A DNA stretch of 64,000 nt, from assembly GCA_029817715.1 (NCBI GenBank), contig JARUPY010000474.1, forward strand, positions 1 through 64,000. The letters run 5' to 3'. The DNA is from Melastoma dodecandrum (taxonomy: Eukaryota > Streptophyta > Magnoliopsida > Myrtales > Melastomataceae). A model generated the notes under the pieces. That model was not told where the DNA came from, did not search any database, and saw nothing but the letters and a program-made list of their open reading frames with translations. The position numbers and the translations under genes are program-made. Positions 1 to 12,589 of this stretch are shown in pieces (position 1 is the first letter of the stretch; each line of letters opens with the position of its first letter).

Positions 1-1805
1 TGACCATGCTAATTTGAGTATGTCCAAACACAATCATTGAAAGGACAAGTTGGGACTAAAGTAATTTTCGATTGCGAGAAGATTAGCATGAACAAATCTA
101 TTATATCCAAGCAACGAGAAACATAAAATTTCATATGGCGTGTAACTGTCTACTTCTGATGTTGGTGGCGAAACACTGGTCACCGGTACTGGATCATCCG
201 ATGGGGGAAGTCGTGCTTGAAATTATGAAAGTCAAGGGTATGTCGGAAATGTCATGCTTGACGGCAAACATAATTTCCAAGAGGGGAGTAATCATACGGA
301 TAAAAAAGGATCCGATCATTTAGGGATTGAATAGTATTAAACTTAGAATACACACATTCTTCAATATATTATTATTACTTTATTTTATTTCAAAGATTAT
401 GATGTAAACCTATTTATAGGGTTAATTATCAACTGAATTCCATCCACCAAGATTACACAACAACTTGAAGTTAATTCAATTGAATTTCGATGGCAATCAA
501 GTCAAACCCAATACCCATAAAAAAGTCAATCCATATTTGAGGACATACAACAGCAGTGAACGAAACAAAGAAAGGTGGGATTTTTACCAAGAGGGTAAAT
601 CAGATTGGACGAGAATGTAGATGAGTCAATGAGGAATCAAATGTTAGGGGAAGAAGATAAACAAAGCAGTTGGTGAAGAGGGATCGTAGCATAGCAAAAG
701 TAGAATGAAATTGGAGTGATTGAAGGAAAGATGGACAGGAAGTGGTAAGGGAGGAAGGTTTGGAATTTGCTTCTTTTTTTAAGCTCGAGTAATTTCCACG
801 GCATATTGATTTTGATTGTGGACTTCGTACGAGGTTGTTGGGAGAACTCTTTGGTGAATATGGAGTTTCGGTTGGTCAGTCTGCCGTTATTTTGATTAGA
901 TAATATCGTGGATATGTCATAATTGTCAAATCTAAACCTTTTTTTAAAAGTTTCGGTGTAAGCAGGTTCCAGGTGGACATAGAATCTTGAACCTATCATA
1001 TAATGTACACTTTCTTATTTTTAGAACCTAGAACCTATTCTACAAGTCAAAAACTCATACCCTACTTATTCTCGTATCGATTTCGGTTCCCTTTACAATT
1101 TATCATCTCAGTCATACTAATATGATTATGTACAAAATGACATATTTATTCAAGTTCTCTTCCATCTTCACAATGATTATGAAATCACCACAAAACAACT
1201 CTTCGTTTCATCCGATAGCTAAATTGAAAATATGTCACATATAAATTAATTAAATAAGTTAATTATATAACATAATAAATTATATAAATTATATAAATTA
1301 ATTATATAAGCTAAAGTGAAATAGATGTTGAATTTTAAAGTAATGTTTCGCTCAATAAGCTTCAGTTAAGAGGCTCCGCTAAATATGCTTCCATCGATAT
1401 ATTTCACTTGGGATTCTTCTCTCAAGATGCATATATCTCAATAACTCTGGTGATCATAATACTTTAGTAAGATTTCATTTACTGTCTTATGTCACGGTCT
1501 GTTTTATAAAATATACTTTAATAAAATAAATAATAAAAGTCAAAATCAGAAATTTCTAACGGGGGCTTGAAGTTTCGAATGATGGATCATTTGTTTGTTG
1601 CATTTCGCTCTATAAATCGCCCCATCCCGTGGGCTTTGAGCTTACTTAATTGTAGAAATACTTGTTTACAGGATGTTATATTTGACTGGCGTCTTAAATT
1701 TTGCTCATTATGATTTATTTTAATGATGGATATCTCTAAAGTAAATAGAGCCCGGTCAGACTCGGCTCATTAACCTCCGTAGCTTTACTATTGACTGGAT
1801 TTAGG
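1..1805. other. AT-rich spacer, no gene seen
   Basis: I see no protein-like reading frame, RNA gene or recognisable transposon in this stretch. It is AT-rich with short poly-A/T runs. The longest open frame (minus strand, 637-999) has no recognisable motif and is probably chance. Confidence 0.5.
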
Positions 1806-1813
1806 ATTAGGAG
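1806..1813. repeat. Left target-site duplication of the hAT-like element
   Basis: The 8-bp ATTAGGAG is repeated exactly at 2500-2507 on the other side of the element. Confidence 0.9.
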
Positions 1814-2499
1814 TAGGGGTGAGCATTCGGACCGGACTCGGATATCCGAGTCCAAAATTCACTAAAGTCCGAACGTCCGAATTTTTTTTTTAAGGCCGAG
1901 TCCAAGTCCGATTTTATATAATTCTGAACTTCTGAGTCCGAAATTAATTCGGACTCGGAATTCGGATAATCCGAAATTTCCGAACTTCGGATTGTGAATA
2001 AGTGCTACACATTTTGAATTGGAAAAAGAATACCTGCCAACCACATCCAACAAAAAAGATGCAACATCCTAAGCCGATGCAACAATACTCCAAGCTTAAG
2101 ATTAAAACTAGTCTAAAATTTGATGTCCACGTAAGATTAATAACGATTCTCATAACGATAATAATTGCAAAGCTAGATAAAAAAGAGCAAAGGAAGTCAC
2201 TTGAAAGCATCTTCTATTTGTAATTTGGTCCTTTAATTGTTTTATTGTTTTCAATCAAGTCCTCTTTTTCTATTACTCCTTTGTTGTGTCGGGTTTGGAC
2301 AGGCTCAGGTTGTATAAATTTCGGATATTCGGATATCCGAAATATTTTTTTAAAATTCCAAGTCCGAGTCCGTTTCCGAAATTTCATTTCAAATATATCC
2401 GAATCCGAGTCCGAAATTATAAATTTCCGAATCCGAGTCCGAAAAAAAATTCGGATATCGGACTCGGATATCGGAAATCGGATATTTTGCTCACCCCTA
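1814..2499. mobile_element. Non-autonomous hAT-like DNA transposon with 8-bp target duplication
   Basis: The element starts TAGGGGTGAGCA at 1814 and ends TGCTCACCCCTA at 2499, which is a perfect 12-bp terminal inverted repeat. It is flanked by identical 8-bp direct repeats ATTAGGAG (1806-1813 and 2500-2507). An 8-bp duplication with a TAGGGGTG-type terminus is the hAT hallmark. Both subterminal regions (about 1830-1990 and 2320-2485) are packed with CCGAGTCCG/CGGACTCGG motifs in both orientations, as expected for transposase-binding subterminal repeats. There is no transposase ORF in its 686 bp, so mobilisation would need a transposase in trans. Perfect TIRs and TSDs suggest a fairly recent insertion. 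Confidence 0.9.
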
Positions 2500-2507
2500 A
2501 TTAGGAG
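2500..2507. repeat. Right target-site duplication of the hAT-like element
   Basis: The 8-bp ATTAGGAG matches 1806-1813. Confidence 0.9.
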
Positions 2508-2535
2508 CCCTATAAGATGCCCTCATTCTATGACG

Positions 2536-2928
2536 TGAAGTATTATACTACAAGATCATCTTCAAGTGCAAGAAATAATGGGCATCCCTCCAGAACTCCA
2601 CCTCCCGGTTTTATACGACCCGATCCTCGACAACAACCTTTACTCCACCCCAGTCTGGCGCATGCAGGGCTTCTACATCTACGATACGAAGAACGTCTTC
2701 ACCGCCTGGCTGGGGTTCACGTTCGTGTTCAATTTGACTGAGCTTTGGGGGAGCATGAACTTCGCAGGGCCGGACCCGATAATGAACAAGACCAGGGACT
2801 TCTACGTGAGAGGCGGCACGGGAGACTTCCAGATGGTGAGGGGGATCGCCACATTGATGGCGGGCGAGTTCGAGCTGCCTGTTTACTTCCATCACCGGGT
2901 CGATATCAAGCTGTACGAATGTTGGTGA
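2536..2928 (+). pseudogene. Dirigent protein gene, 5'-truncated
   Basis: The frame from just after a stop at 2536-2538 to the stop at 2926-2928 encodes the core and C-terminus of a dirigent protein. This family guides stereoselective coupling of monolignol radicals in the apoplast (lignan and lignin metabolism). Visible family blocks are LDNNLYSTPV, FTAWLGFTFVFN, MNFAGPDPIMNKTRD, GGTGDFQMVRGIATLM and the invariant C-terminus VDIKLYECW. Family members are about 180-190 residues with a signal peptide. Here only about 110 recognisable residues remain, with no signal peptide, no N-terminal domain and no convincing ATG (the first in-frame ATG, 2578, already lies within the protein). An hAT-like element ends 37 bp before this frame, so the 5' part may have been lost or displaced around that insertion. 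Probably a pseudogene or gene fragment. A missed upstream exon is not excluded. Confidence 0.8.
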
Positions 2929-3340
2929 AGGAAGAAAATGCTGAGGCTGTTGAATTGAGTTCTACATCTCATCATCGTGCTACTTCCACCACCTCCAATA
3001 TTTTTTTTTTACTTTCAGTGTTTGATATCAAGTATTGGTCTAATCTTTGAAAACCTAGTATCGTCATTTTCGTATCCAATAGCAATCATCATCAGCCATG
3101 AACAAACAGTGAATATATAATAAAAAAAAAATTGAAATGACGACTAAACTAGTTTTGCTTTGAAGTAATATAATTATTATATCAACATTTTCTTCATTCC
3201 GCGGACATAACTGCAGAATGTAATAAGAAAATGTGCCTTCAAGTTGAAAAGTAAGTACCAAATATTTTCGGCGTTTCTTTTTATTTGTTTTTTTACTTTC
3301 TCTGATCGATGCCTCAATTAAGTAGATGTGATTCCAAAGC
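2929..3340. other. Spacer between dirigent fragment and CHX gene
   Basis: AT-rich, containing the 3' flanks of both neighbours. I see no gene. Confidence 0.5.
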
Positions 3341-5819
3341 CTAGACTTCTTCCGACACCGTGGCCGAGCTCAGGCCAGGATACTTCTGAATCACCAACAC
3401 TGATGCCGAGGTCGATATCTCAGACGACGACAGCAAGCTGCCGATCGGGCCCAGGTCGGGGCATTCTGCCTTGGCGATCAGGGTGTCCGCTATTTTGCCC
3501 TCCGGCTTTCTACCGACAACAAACAGGTTTGAGCGTCCGTGCTCCTTGATTGCCTGGACAGCCTCTTCAACACTTGACACCAGCTTCTCCTCGTACTTGA
3601 CCGTGCTGTCTGCAGAGACATTGTTCTCAAGTTCGGACGAGATATCGGCCTGGCTTGACTCGGAGGTAAGGATGATTCTCATGACCACCAAGCTGATACC
3701 GGGGTGCTCCGCCATACGTTTACCATATGCCAGGGCTTCGAGATCATCCTGACCGCCGAAAAACAACACCGTCACCGTGGACGACACGTTGCTCGCCGGG
3801 ACATGATAGGTTCCGCCGAGCCCACGATTCACCAGGATGCCAACCGAGCACGGGGCCAACTCCAGGACCCTCTTGTTGATGAGACGGAACTCGTTCCCTG
3901 TTGTCTCGAATGAGCCGTCTATCCGCTGTTGCTTGTGATAGGGAAGGATGATGATGGCTGCCTTCTTCTTCTCGGCGGAGGCACAAATATCCTCATGGAT
4001 GTTGGACATGGCGGAGATCGCGGTCATCGGGCGGATTGTCACTTGGCTAAGCTGCCTGAACGCCTCGAAGGCCACGATGACCTGGTTGTCCGATGAACCA
4101 ATCCCCTTGTTCCAGAAAGGCAGACCGTTCTTCCTTGCCTTATGCACCATTCGGATGGCGGATGGCCGCTCGGAGAGCTCCATCAAATGCATCGCATAGA
4201 CGCAAAGTCCTTCTCTTTTTTCTGAACCCCTTGATGCCTCAATGAGGTTGAGCATTGATGGGACATTCCCAAGGCTATGGAAGCATGTCAGGATCCGGAG
4301 TTGCGAGGAAGCATCCTTGCGCCTGATTGTCCTGTGTTTGTAGTCCCCAGTGTTGTTCCTCCTTGCAGGCTTATACACAGCCATCACCAACGGTGTCGTG
4401 ATAAACGTCGTGAATATGGCCATCAATACCATTATCGCAAACGTCTGGTCATTCAAAACCTGCAAAAATGGGGCCGCTCAGTATCACAGACTCGATCGAA
4501 TTGCAGAACACATATCATAACCATTTTCCTCCTTACCTTTCGATCTTTGCCGATGTTAAGCACGATGAGCTCCACGAGACCTTTCGTGTTCATCAGGAAA
4601 GCGAGCGCGAGGACCTCTGAGAGAGGTACCTTGTAGGCAAGAGTGACGATCACAGTACCCACTATCTTCCCAAAGCAAGCAGTCACAATTACGAGCACGA
4701 GGAGGCCCCAAGATTGCGCTCCTTGAATGGTGGCGACGTTCGTCTTCAACCCACTCGACACGAAGTAAAGCGGAAGGAATAGGCCAGAAATGAGATCTTC
4801 AACCTTGTCTACAAGAGCCCCAGCAAATGGTCCCTCTTTCGGAACGAGCACGCCGACCACGAATGCACCGAAAAGAGCGTGGATTCCGATCAAATCAGTG
4901 AAGAAGGACGCCGCTAAAACTGAAGCCAGAGTAATGCACACATATATTTCCCTCACTGGCTCTCCCGCTGGACACCTTTGTGCCATCCACCGGAACAGAC
5001 GAGGGAAAATGAGCGTGCAGGCACCTATAAAAGCTGCACCGCTCAGTAGCACCCATATCGAGACGAGTGGCGATCGGCCAGTTCCTGACAGGGCAATGGC
5101 GAGGGCAAGGAGGATCCAAGCGGCTACATCATTGACGGCAGCAGCAGACATTGCCATCCGGCCGACATCAGTGGTAAGGAGCTTGAGCTCAGCGAGAATA
5201 CGAGCGAGGACTGGAAAGGCTGTGATCGAGAGGGCGACGCCCATAAACACGAGGAACGGGGGGCCTGACACATTCTTCGAGATGGTTGCCTTGAGGACGA
5301 AGGACGTGCCAATCCCCATGACGAACGGGAGAGAAATCCCAGCAATGGCGATGCTAAGGGCCTTCTTCCCGGTACGTTTGAGGGATCTCATGTCGAGCTC
5401 GAGCCCAACGAGGAAGAGGAAGAACAAGAGCCCGATATTCGCCAGGGTATCCAGCACCGTAATGCTCCTCGGGGGGAAAACCTTGTGCAGGTACGTCGTG
5501 CTCCGGCCCAGAGCCGACGGCCCGAGCAGAATCCCTCCCTACAAATCGAGGAAACCACAAATCCTTTATTCACGTTCTCTCGCGGAATTCCCAGAACAGG
5601 AAACAACGAAACACGTACCACAATTTCGGCGATGACGCGGGGCTGCCGCAGGGGCCTGAGGACGAGGGCGAGGAGACGGGTGACGACGAGGACCAAACAT
5701 ATCTGGACGATGGCGAGGGGGAGAGCAAAGTCGAAGGGGTCGTCGCCCTGGAAGATTCCGTTGGAGGTGGCCTTCATCGGCGCTGGGCACACCGGGACAG
5801 TCCCGTTAACGGCAGCCAT
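3341..5819 (-). CDS. CHX18: Cation/H+ antiporter of the CHX family (CHX18-like, CPA2)
   Basis: Predicted K+(Na+)/H+ exchanger of an endomembrane or plasma membrane, working in cation and pH homeostasis. Three exons on the minus strand: 5819-5619, 5538-4537 and 4459-3341, all with GT-AG introns. They join to 773 residues, against about 800-820 in the CHX17/18/19 group. The N-terminus carries the group's [11 protein letters not shown] block, followed by [13 protein letters not shown] at the first exon end. The membrane domain of about 12 segments includes [16 protein letters not shown] and [11 protein letters not shown], whose Asn-Asp pair is the conserved ion-binding motif of CPA2 exchangers. 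Further blocks are [18 protein letters not shown] and [15 protein letters not shown]. The soluble C-terminal half ([63 protein letters not shown]) is the usual hydrophilic regulatory tail. All exons are open and phases agree, so the gene looks functional. CHX17 or CHX19 assignment is possible. Confidence 0.93.
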
Positions 5820-6942
5820 CGTAGGGCCACGTGATCACCCTCCAGGGGAACGCCTCACAGCTAAACAAACGATGGAAAACACCCACCAAAAAAAAAATCG
5901 AGATAAAAATAGAGAACAGAACATGCTATGTCGGGGTTAAAATCACAAACATGGCGTGTTGTCCCGTGGACTCGTTTCTCGGAATCGAACTGCCTAAAAG
6001 CGGAAAGTCGTCCTAAAAATACGAAGGGGAATCATGTGATTTCAATTAATGGCCATTTTGACACAGAAAGTTTTTTATGTTTATCTTGGGGCGATATTTC
6101 TGATGCCAAGGAAGAAAGAGGATGATGATGAGTTACATATTTCACAGCATTATGTCCACCCATGACCATATCATCCATCCTAAGCATGAAAACATGCATC
6201 CCTTTCTTCCACCCTACCAGACCAGACAGACTTTAATAATTCAAAACATCCTTAAAAAAACATTCTGAACTGAATTGACTGCCACACATCCCAGAAATCA
6301 TATTTTCAACCGGATGTATAAATCTGATTCTAAATTTTTATTAACACACGGTCGGACGGAGTTAATATTATTAAATCATAACTTGGACACAGCACCCAAA
6401 AACACATTTCGATAATAAAATTAAGGGAGGGGGTTATGTCATCATCATCATCAACATCAACATCTCCGTCGAGTATAAAAGACAGCCTTCGATTCGACGA
6501 CCTCCCCGCAGGAAGGAAAGGTAGACGACAAGGGACGGATACTCTCTCTCTCTGTGAACTCCCCCCTGTCTGAATCGGAATCCGAATCCGGCAATTTCAC
6601 TACCAGTGCAGTCATAAATAATAATTTGGCCAAAGGAGATGTTAAGATGATTTGTTATGGAATTAGGAGATGGGAGTGTGCGAAGGATTTAGGCAGCTGT
6701 CAGTCGTTTAACCTCTACCTAACAAGACATGAGTATAACAAGCGACTCTCTCCCTGTTTAAACTTTAAACTAAAACAACAACAACAACAACAACAATGGG
6801 TTTTATGGGATTTGAACCATTCCATCCCCTAAAAGGTCAAGTCCTGAATTCCCCCCCCGGTGGTTTTCTATCCTATTATCCGATCAAACGACCCCTCTCC
6901 CATAAAATTTTCCCCAGAAAAAACACAACACTCAGTCTTACC
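5820..6942 (-). promoter_or_regulatory. CHX upstream region with possible 5'-UTR intron
   Basis: Upstream of the ATG at 5819, a pyrimidine-rich tract ending TTTGTTTAG (acceptor at 5861-5862) and a donor GCG|GTAAGAC (at 6937-6942) could bound a leader intron of about 1.08 kb on the minus strand. This is inference from splice motifs only. The stretch also holds an (ACA)n microsatellite (6774-6797), a short CT run near 6541 and a plus-strand TATAAAA near 6474. No other coding sequence is recognised. Confidence 0.3.
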
Positions 6943-7167
6943 GCACCATAACAACCAAATAATAATAAATTCAATTTAATTTCATCCATCAAAAACGTCG
7001 AGAAAGATGGGAGACTGCGACGCTCACCCCTTGATTTTCTTTCCAAAGAAATTCAGTTTTGTAAACTTTCTGGGTGGCGCGATCTGACGGAAGCTCTCTG
7101 CGGCAAGGGATTTCGATGCTCAGACAACGGAGACAAAGAGCTTCCTCGGCTGGATGGCCTTAACCCT

Positions 7168-7177
7168 TATATATATT
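7168..7177 (-). promoter_or_regulatory. Candidate TATA box of the CHX transcript
   Basis: On the minus strand ATATATATAA lies about 30 bp before a GC-richer leader-like stretch (7140-7000). If transcription starts near 7140, the leader would join the CHX coding region through the proposed intron. A promoter nearer the ATG is equally possible. Confidence 0.3.
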
Positions 7178-8160
7178 ACCCCACACCCACATATTTATAT
7201 AAACGAGTTTTGAGATTTTGGCCTTTGTGAATCGGATTTTGTTTTTGGATTCTACGGATTACTATTATTTTATTTAATAAAACAAATCCCTACATCAAAA
7301 TTTGAAATTACCCTGCAGAAAAGTAATATTATACTATTATTTTATTTAGACATAAATAAAGCGAATGGGTAATAATAATAATAATAATAATAAAACAATG
7401 TATTCCTATAACTAAATTCCACGTTGCAGCAGTCATCATCCTCCTCCGAACTAAGTGATTTCGTCTTCATGACGGCCTCTTTTACGGACATTTAAATAAA
7501 GAGTGTAAAAAAATAATAATTAAACAAATTATTAAAATAAAATCGTAACATCATAACAAACATTAACTTTGATATCTACTACAACGATAATTATATAATC
7601 TTCAAATGCCTTAATCTCTTATTTTCCAAGAGGTCACACTTAAAGTGGATCAGGAAATGTCTCGAATTTCAACCGCCACACTAGAAATTGCTCAATCCGC
7701 CTCATCAACATCAAATTGCTAACTTTGTATACATGGGGAACTCCTCCCACGACTGTGTATCTTCATAGTTTAGGACAATTTTCCAAGTGACTGACTGATG
7801 CAAGAGAAGAGAGGTGTCACTTTTAGTAGAGGAGGAGGAAAAAGATCCTTACGGTAATTGCATTGGCCTCCAATCTAATTTATATATATATAGGAAGCTT
7901 TGTCACTCTGGGGAATTCTCGCGCCGCCACGTCCGAGATCCCCCCACCCCCCACCCACACACACCAGAGTGGGGGGCTTTTTCCTGTGATGCGTTGAAAG
8001 ACTGAGATGCTTTTTGGCATATATCGCTGCCGAGAGGGACGAACGATCAACCTTGTCCAGAAGGACCAGTGCCTCTCGGAAACCAACTCCAACGATTTTG
8101 TCATGAGCAGGACTAGCGCAAAGCACGCAGCCTTCATTTTCAAACCTTTGCGCTCCCGAC
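7178..8160. other. Spacer with AT-rich and simple-sequence DNA
   Basis: Holds an (AAT)n microsatellite at about 7370-7394 and several A-rich runs. A minus-strand open stretch (about 8150-7880) reads as protein but resembles no family I recognise. It abuts the poly(A) end of the LINE, so it may be a fragment of an interrupted gene. Nothing else is supported. Confidence 0.4.
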
Positions 8161-11100
8161 TTTTTTTTTATAAATAATAATTCATAACCCATAAAAAGTA
8201 GTTTGTACAAAAACCACAGGGGCATACCCCTGGAAATCAAGCTATCACATATACGTACCTAAGACAAATAAATCAATCTATGTACGTGGCAATGACGCAA
8301 GAATAAATGTAGCCAGTGTCGTAGGAGGCATCATACGCTCGCCTATGTGACGCTTATTACGTTCCATCCACACATAATAAACACACCCAACAAACATCCG
8401 AATGAAGGGCCAACGATGTCGTAGGGTAACTCCAGCTGGTGTGACTAGCAGATTAATAATAACGCTGAATCTACGTGGAAAATTCGGCGCCACAAGTCGA
8501 CCAAGAGTGTACTGCCATACCTCCGCTGAGTATGAACATGTGAAGAATAGGTGGTCGAATCGCTCTCTTCTCAATCCACATAAAGCACAAGTTGAAGAAG
8601 AAGAAATACCCAGTGAAAAGAGCATATCCGAAGTGTATAGCCTTCTCTGAACGGCCAGCCAGAGAACAAAGGAGAACCGTGGCAACATAGCCTTAGACTA
8701 GACAAATCTAGCCCAAGGAACAATCTCATATTCGCTGCAAATATACCTCAATGCAGAAGCAATAGTGAAAACACCATCGGACCGTAAGGACCAGACAACC
8801 TTATCAGGTACACCTGGTAATGGGTAACATGTAACTGGGAGGAGCTCATATAGTTTGTCAAAGCACGCACGCCTATGCCGATGAATCCTCATATCACCGT
8901 CATCAACATAACTCCGCCAGCTCGGATCCGAAAAGAAATCTGCCACATAAATCGTATAAGGAATCCCTGATCGCTCGATCTCCACCAAAGGACCCAATGG
9001 TGACCAAGAATCATACCAGAAGGAAATCCTACTCCCATCACCCATACGCCACGAAATAAGTCTGCAGACAAGGTGCCTCAACATTAATAATCGTCTCCAA
9101 ATCCAAGAACACCTATCCGGCGGCCTCACCTGCCAGAACAACTTGCCTCTCAGAAGATAAGTCCTCACCCAACGAGCCCACACGGAGTCGTCCGGATCCG
9201 AGAAGAGGTGCCAAATGTGCTTCAACATCGCCGTTCGGTTCCACTCTGTACCCGCTTAAGGCCCAGCCCCCCTGCGCTTTCGCCCTGCATACAGTACTCC
9301 ACTCTACCTTAGCCTTGTGGTGGTCCATCGATGGACCCGACCACAAAACCCTTGACATGAGCTGCTCCAACCGCTTGCAAATCGACATCGGTAGTGGAAA
9401 TACAGACGACCAATATGTTTGAGTCATAAATAACACCGAGTTCACTAGCTGCAACCTCCCAGCATACGACAGATGTCTACTTGTCCAATGACAAATCCTA
9501 CTAGCAATGGCATCTACCAACGGCGTGCAATCCTCTGAGGATAGCCTCCTAGTAATAAGAGGCACACCCAGATAGCGAACCGGAAGCTCCCCTCGGACAA
9601 ATCCAGAAGCCACCAAAATCTACGTCTGCACCTCCTCTGGAACTCCACCAAAGAAAATCTCACTCTTCTGTGCATTCATTCTCAAGCTAGATTGATCCCC
9701 AAATCTCAACAATGTGTCCAATACACAACGTACGGACGACAGCTTTCCATTAGAAAATATGAGCAGATCATCCGCAAAACACAAATGAGACAGCCGTACC
9801 TTCCGACATCGGGAATGAAAGCCAAAATCCGGTGACTCTATGGCCTTTCTCAACATGGCAGAAAGTACCTCCTTGACCATCACAAATAAATATGGCGACA
9901 ACGGACACCCCTCACGAATTCCCCTGGAACTGTTGAAAAAGCTCTGCAGCTCACCATTGATACTAATGGAGAATCTGCCCGTGGTAACGCACTCCATAAC
10001 AAGCTGGATGAATGAATGCGGAAATCCAAAGCACTCCAATACCACCTGCAGAAAGTCCCACTCAATCGAGGCGTATGCCTTTCTTATGTCAATCTTCAAA
10101 GCAGACCTCGGAGGACTCATCTCCGTATGATAGCCCCTAATCAACTCGTGTGTTACCATGATACTATCTACTATCCGTCGTCCAGGTATAAACGCCGAAT
10201 GCTCCGAACCGATGATCCCAGGAAGCACCTCCCTGTCTCGCGTCGCCAGTATACGAGTGATGCACTTATATATGGTGTTACAACACGAAATAGGCCTAAA
10301 ATCCGTCAGTGCCGTCGAGTTCGCCTTCTTCGGAATGAGCGATATGATAGTAGTATTCGCCTCGCGAAGAAGACGACCTCGAGCAAAAAAGTCCTCCACT
10401 GCTTCAGTGACCAGCCCCTCCCACAACCTCTCAAGAGCCCTTGAAGAATTCCGCCGTGTATCCATCAGGACCAGGTGCCTTATGGCGTCCTAGCTGAAAC
10501 ATCGCTGTGCGCACCTCCTCTGCCGAAACTGGAGCCACCAAACCACCAATTTGCTCCGACGATATAGTCCCAGATATAACTGTTCTTACCATATCCCGAT
10601 TAGTCTGTACCTCACGAGGTGCTGCTGTAAATAAGGAGCTGAAATACCGGATCGTCTCATCCCTCACCTCCGACGGATCAGCTAACACCTCTCCATCATC
10701 CCGCGTCAGTGACATAATCGCATTCCTATTGTGATGCCGCTTCAGCATGCTGAAAAAATAAGCCGTGTTCCGATCACCGAGCTGTAACCAGCGAACACGG
10801 GCCTTCTGGCGCAACATGCTTTCCTCCAGCCTAGCCAAATAATTAAATCTGGTTGCGGCAGCCCGCTCTACAAGCGATACCTCACCATGCGAACCCTGGG
10901 CTAACAACTCAGACTGAACCTCCTCGAGATGTGATCTCGCCTCGCCAACCCGCGTCGATAATCCACCTAGTTCATCCCGATTCAGCCTCTTCAATTTCAC
11001 TTTAAGCGTGGCAAGCCTCCTGTATAGCAGGTATATAGGCCGCCATCATACCTCTCTGACCACGTCTGTCGAACCAATGCCTCATGATGTGGGTGTTCCA

Positions 11101-11240
11101 TTTAGAAATCAAAAAACTTGAACGAAACAGGACGCCACTTTGAACGACTTTGATGAAGGCCCCTAGGAGGAACAACGGAAAGGTAATAAAACCTTCATCA
11201 TCATGGCATAGAAGATGGTCCAGACAACTGAACCGATCCA
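8161..11240 (-). mobile_element. LINE (L1-type non-LTR retrotransposon) remnant, 5'-truncated
   Basis: Minus-strand fragments of ORF2 follow in the correct order. The linker after the endonuclease (11000-10470) includes RLNRDELGGL and GDRNTAYFFSMLKRHHNRN. Reverse transcriptase (10465-9620) includes FRPISCCNTIYKCITRILATR, IDIRKAYASIEWDFL, SRGIREGCPLSPYLF and the catalytic-box variant FADDLL. The post-RT region (9616-9113) has LPVRYLGVPLI and SYAGRLQLVNSVL. The C-terminal zinc-binding zf-RVT domain (8688-8278) has CALCGLRRERFDHLFFTC. Frames change at least three times, so it cannot encode an active protein. A run of nine A on the minus strand (8161-8169) is the likely poly(A) 3' end. The endonuclease is absent apart from its extreme end, consistent with 5' truncation. 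I could not find target-site duplications. Confidence 0.9.
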
Positions 11241-12589
11241 ATGAAAATCGTGACTACTTACTACTACTTCCCCACTTTCCAAAAGGACACCTAAAAAATG
11301 ACAAAACGGACCGATTCCCCCCCAATCTCCCCTCCCTTCCTTACAACATCCTCGTACAAATTGCTGCATCACATGAAATCACTTTAGCAATTTTTCATTT
11401 GCTCTACGTTGACGTGACTCGTGGGATGATATTGATTCTTCTTTTCTTTTAATTGTTAATTTACTTTTGTTTTTTTTTTTGGTTTGAATGTGATATTATA
11501 TATTCCCAGTGAAAAGTAAATCGAGACATGGTGTGCGTGCCCCCACCACCCCCTCCAAATGATTTTGATTTTAATTATTTAGCTTGTTGTGGCCCGTCCA
11601 TCATGTTTTTAGTCCACAACTTTTAATACCTTTTCGTTTCCTTGTTGGAAGGGAAGGGAAGGAAAGGGACCCCTGTCCATAACGCCAGCCAGTCAAGTCA
11701 GTCAGTCACTTTTGATGTGTACGGAAAATTAAAAAAAAAAATAAAAACAAAAGAAAAGGTGAAAGTTATATCTCTCGACCAAAAGCGAAAAAACCCACGT
11801 TGTGCATCCGCCATGGGATCCAGAGTTTTTTGCTTTCTTTCTCCGTTTTTCCTTCAATCGCACAATCTACGATCATTGTAAAAAGGAGGATAGAGGGGCC
11901 TAAACCTAAACCTAAACCTAACCCCTACACACAAAAAGCTTTTTCTTTCTTTAAATTCAGAAAACCCTTTGTATCTAATAAGTGTGTGACTTTTCCATGG
12001 AGCTCCTCGTCTTTAGAAACGATAACTTTATGGTATTGTTTATAATTTTATTATTTCAAATAAATACTTCCAATTTCTTTTTTTAACTCTTTGAAACTTT
12101 ATATGGTAAAATGACACACGTTGACTCTTCTGCGACATATTTCCCCACACCACTGTCGGTTTTCTCCAGGGTGGACTGCAAAGGACCACCACCACCACCA
12201 CATGCATGTAATGATCAATCATACTTATCAATCCATTTTTAGACCAGAATCTCCGAGGTATCCGACCCCTGAACTACTCCGTCTGGTGATTTCCATAACG
12301 CCGTCCAAAAAAATGTGATGAACTTTTTCGCAAGTAAAACAAATAGGGCTCATCGTGTGGGGGCATTATTTTTCTTACACTAGCAGTGTCCCCGTACCAC
12401 AGTTGAAACATTCCCTGTTCTTTCGTTGGGTTGACTTATCTGGTCTCTTATGTTGTGTCGTTGGTTAGGCTGGTAATTTCGTCGACCGTCTCTACCACTT
12501 TGTGAGAATTTTCTTTTTTCAAAGCTCTTATTTTCAACATGACTTATTTCCTTAATATATTATATAAGGCTTCTTCTTCATTTTTTAAA
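11241..12589. other. AT-rich spacer, no gene seen
   Basis: Contains poly-T runs and four CCTAAA/CCTAAC hexamers at about 11901-11925, too few and off-consensus to be a telomere relic. No coding sequence recognised. Confidence 0.5.

Noticed and set aside
4790..5635. 281-codon plus-strand open frame
   Set aside because: It is antisense to the CHX membrane-domain exon, whose minus-strand reading is clearly the real protein.
6470..6560. Plus-strand TATAAAA followed by a CT-rich leader-like stretch
   Set aside because: No coding sequence of any recognisable family follows on the plus strand. The region lies upstream of, or within, the CHX leader.
6628..6650. GCCAAAGGAGAT resembling the 5' end of miR399
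   Set aside because: The match stops after 12 bases and no complementary arm for a precursor hairpin is visible nearby.
11901..11925. CCTAAA-type hexamers as an interstitial telomere repeat
   Set aside because: Only about four units and the sequence is CCTAAA/CCTAAC, not the plant CCCTAAA heptamer.
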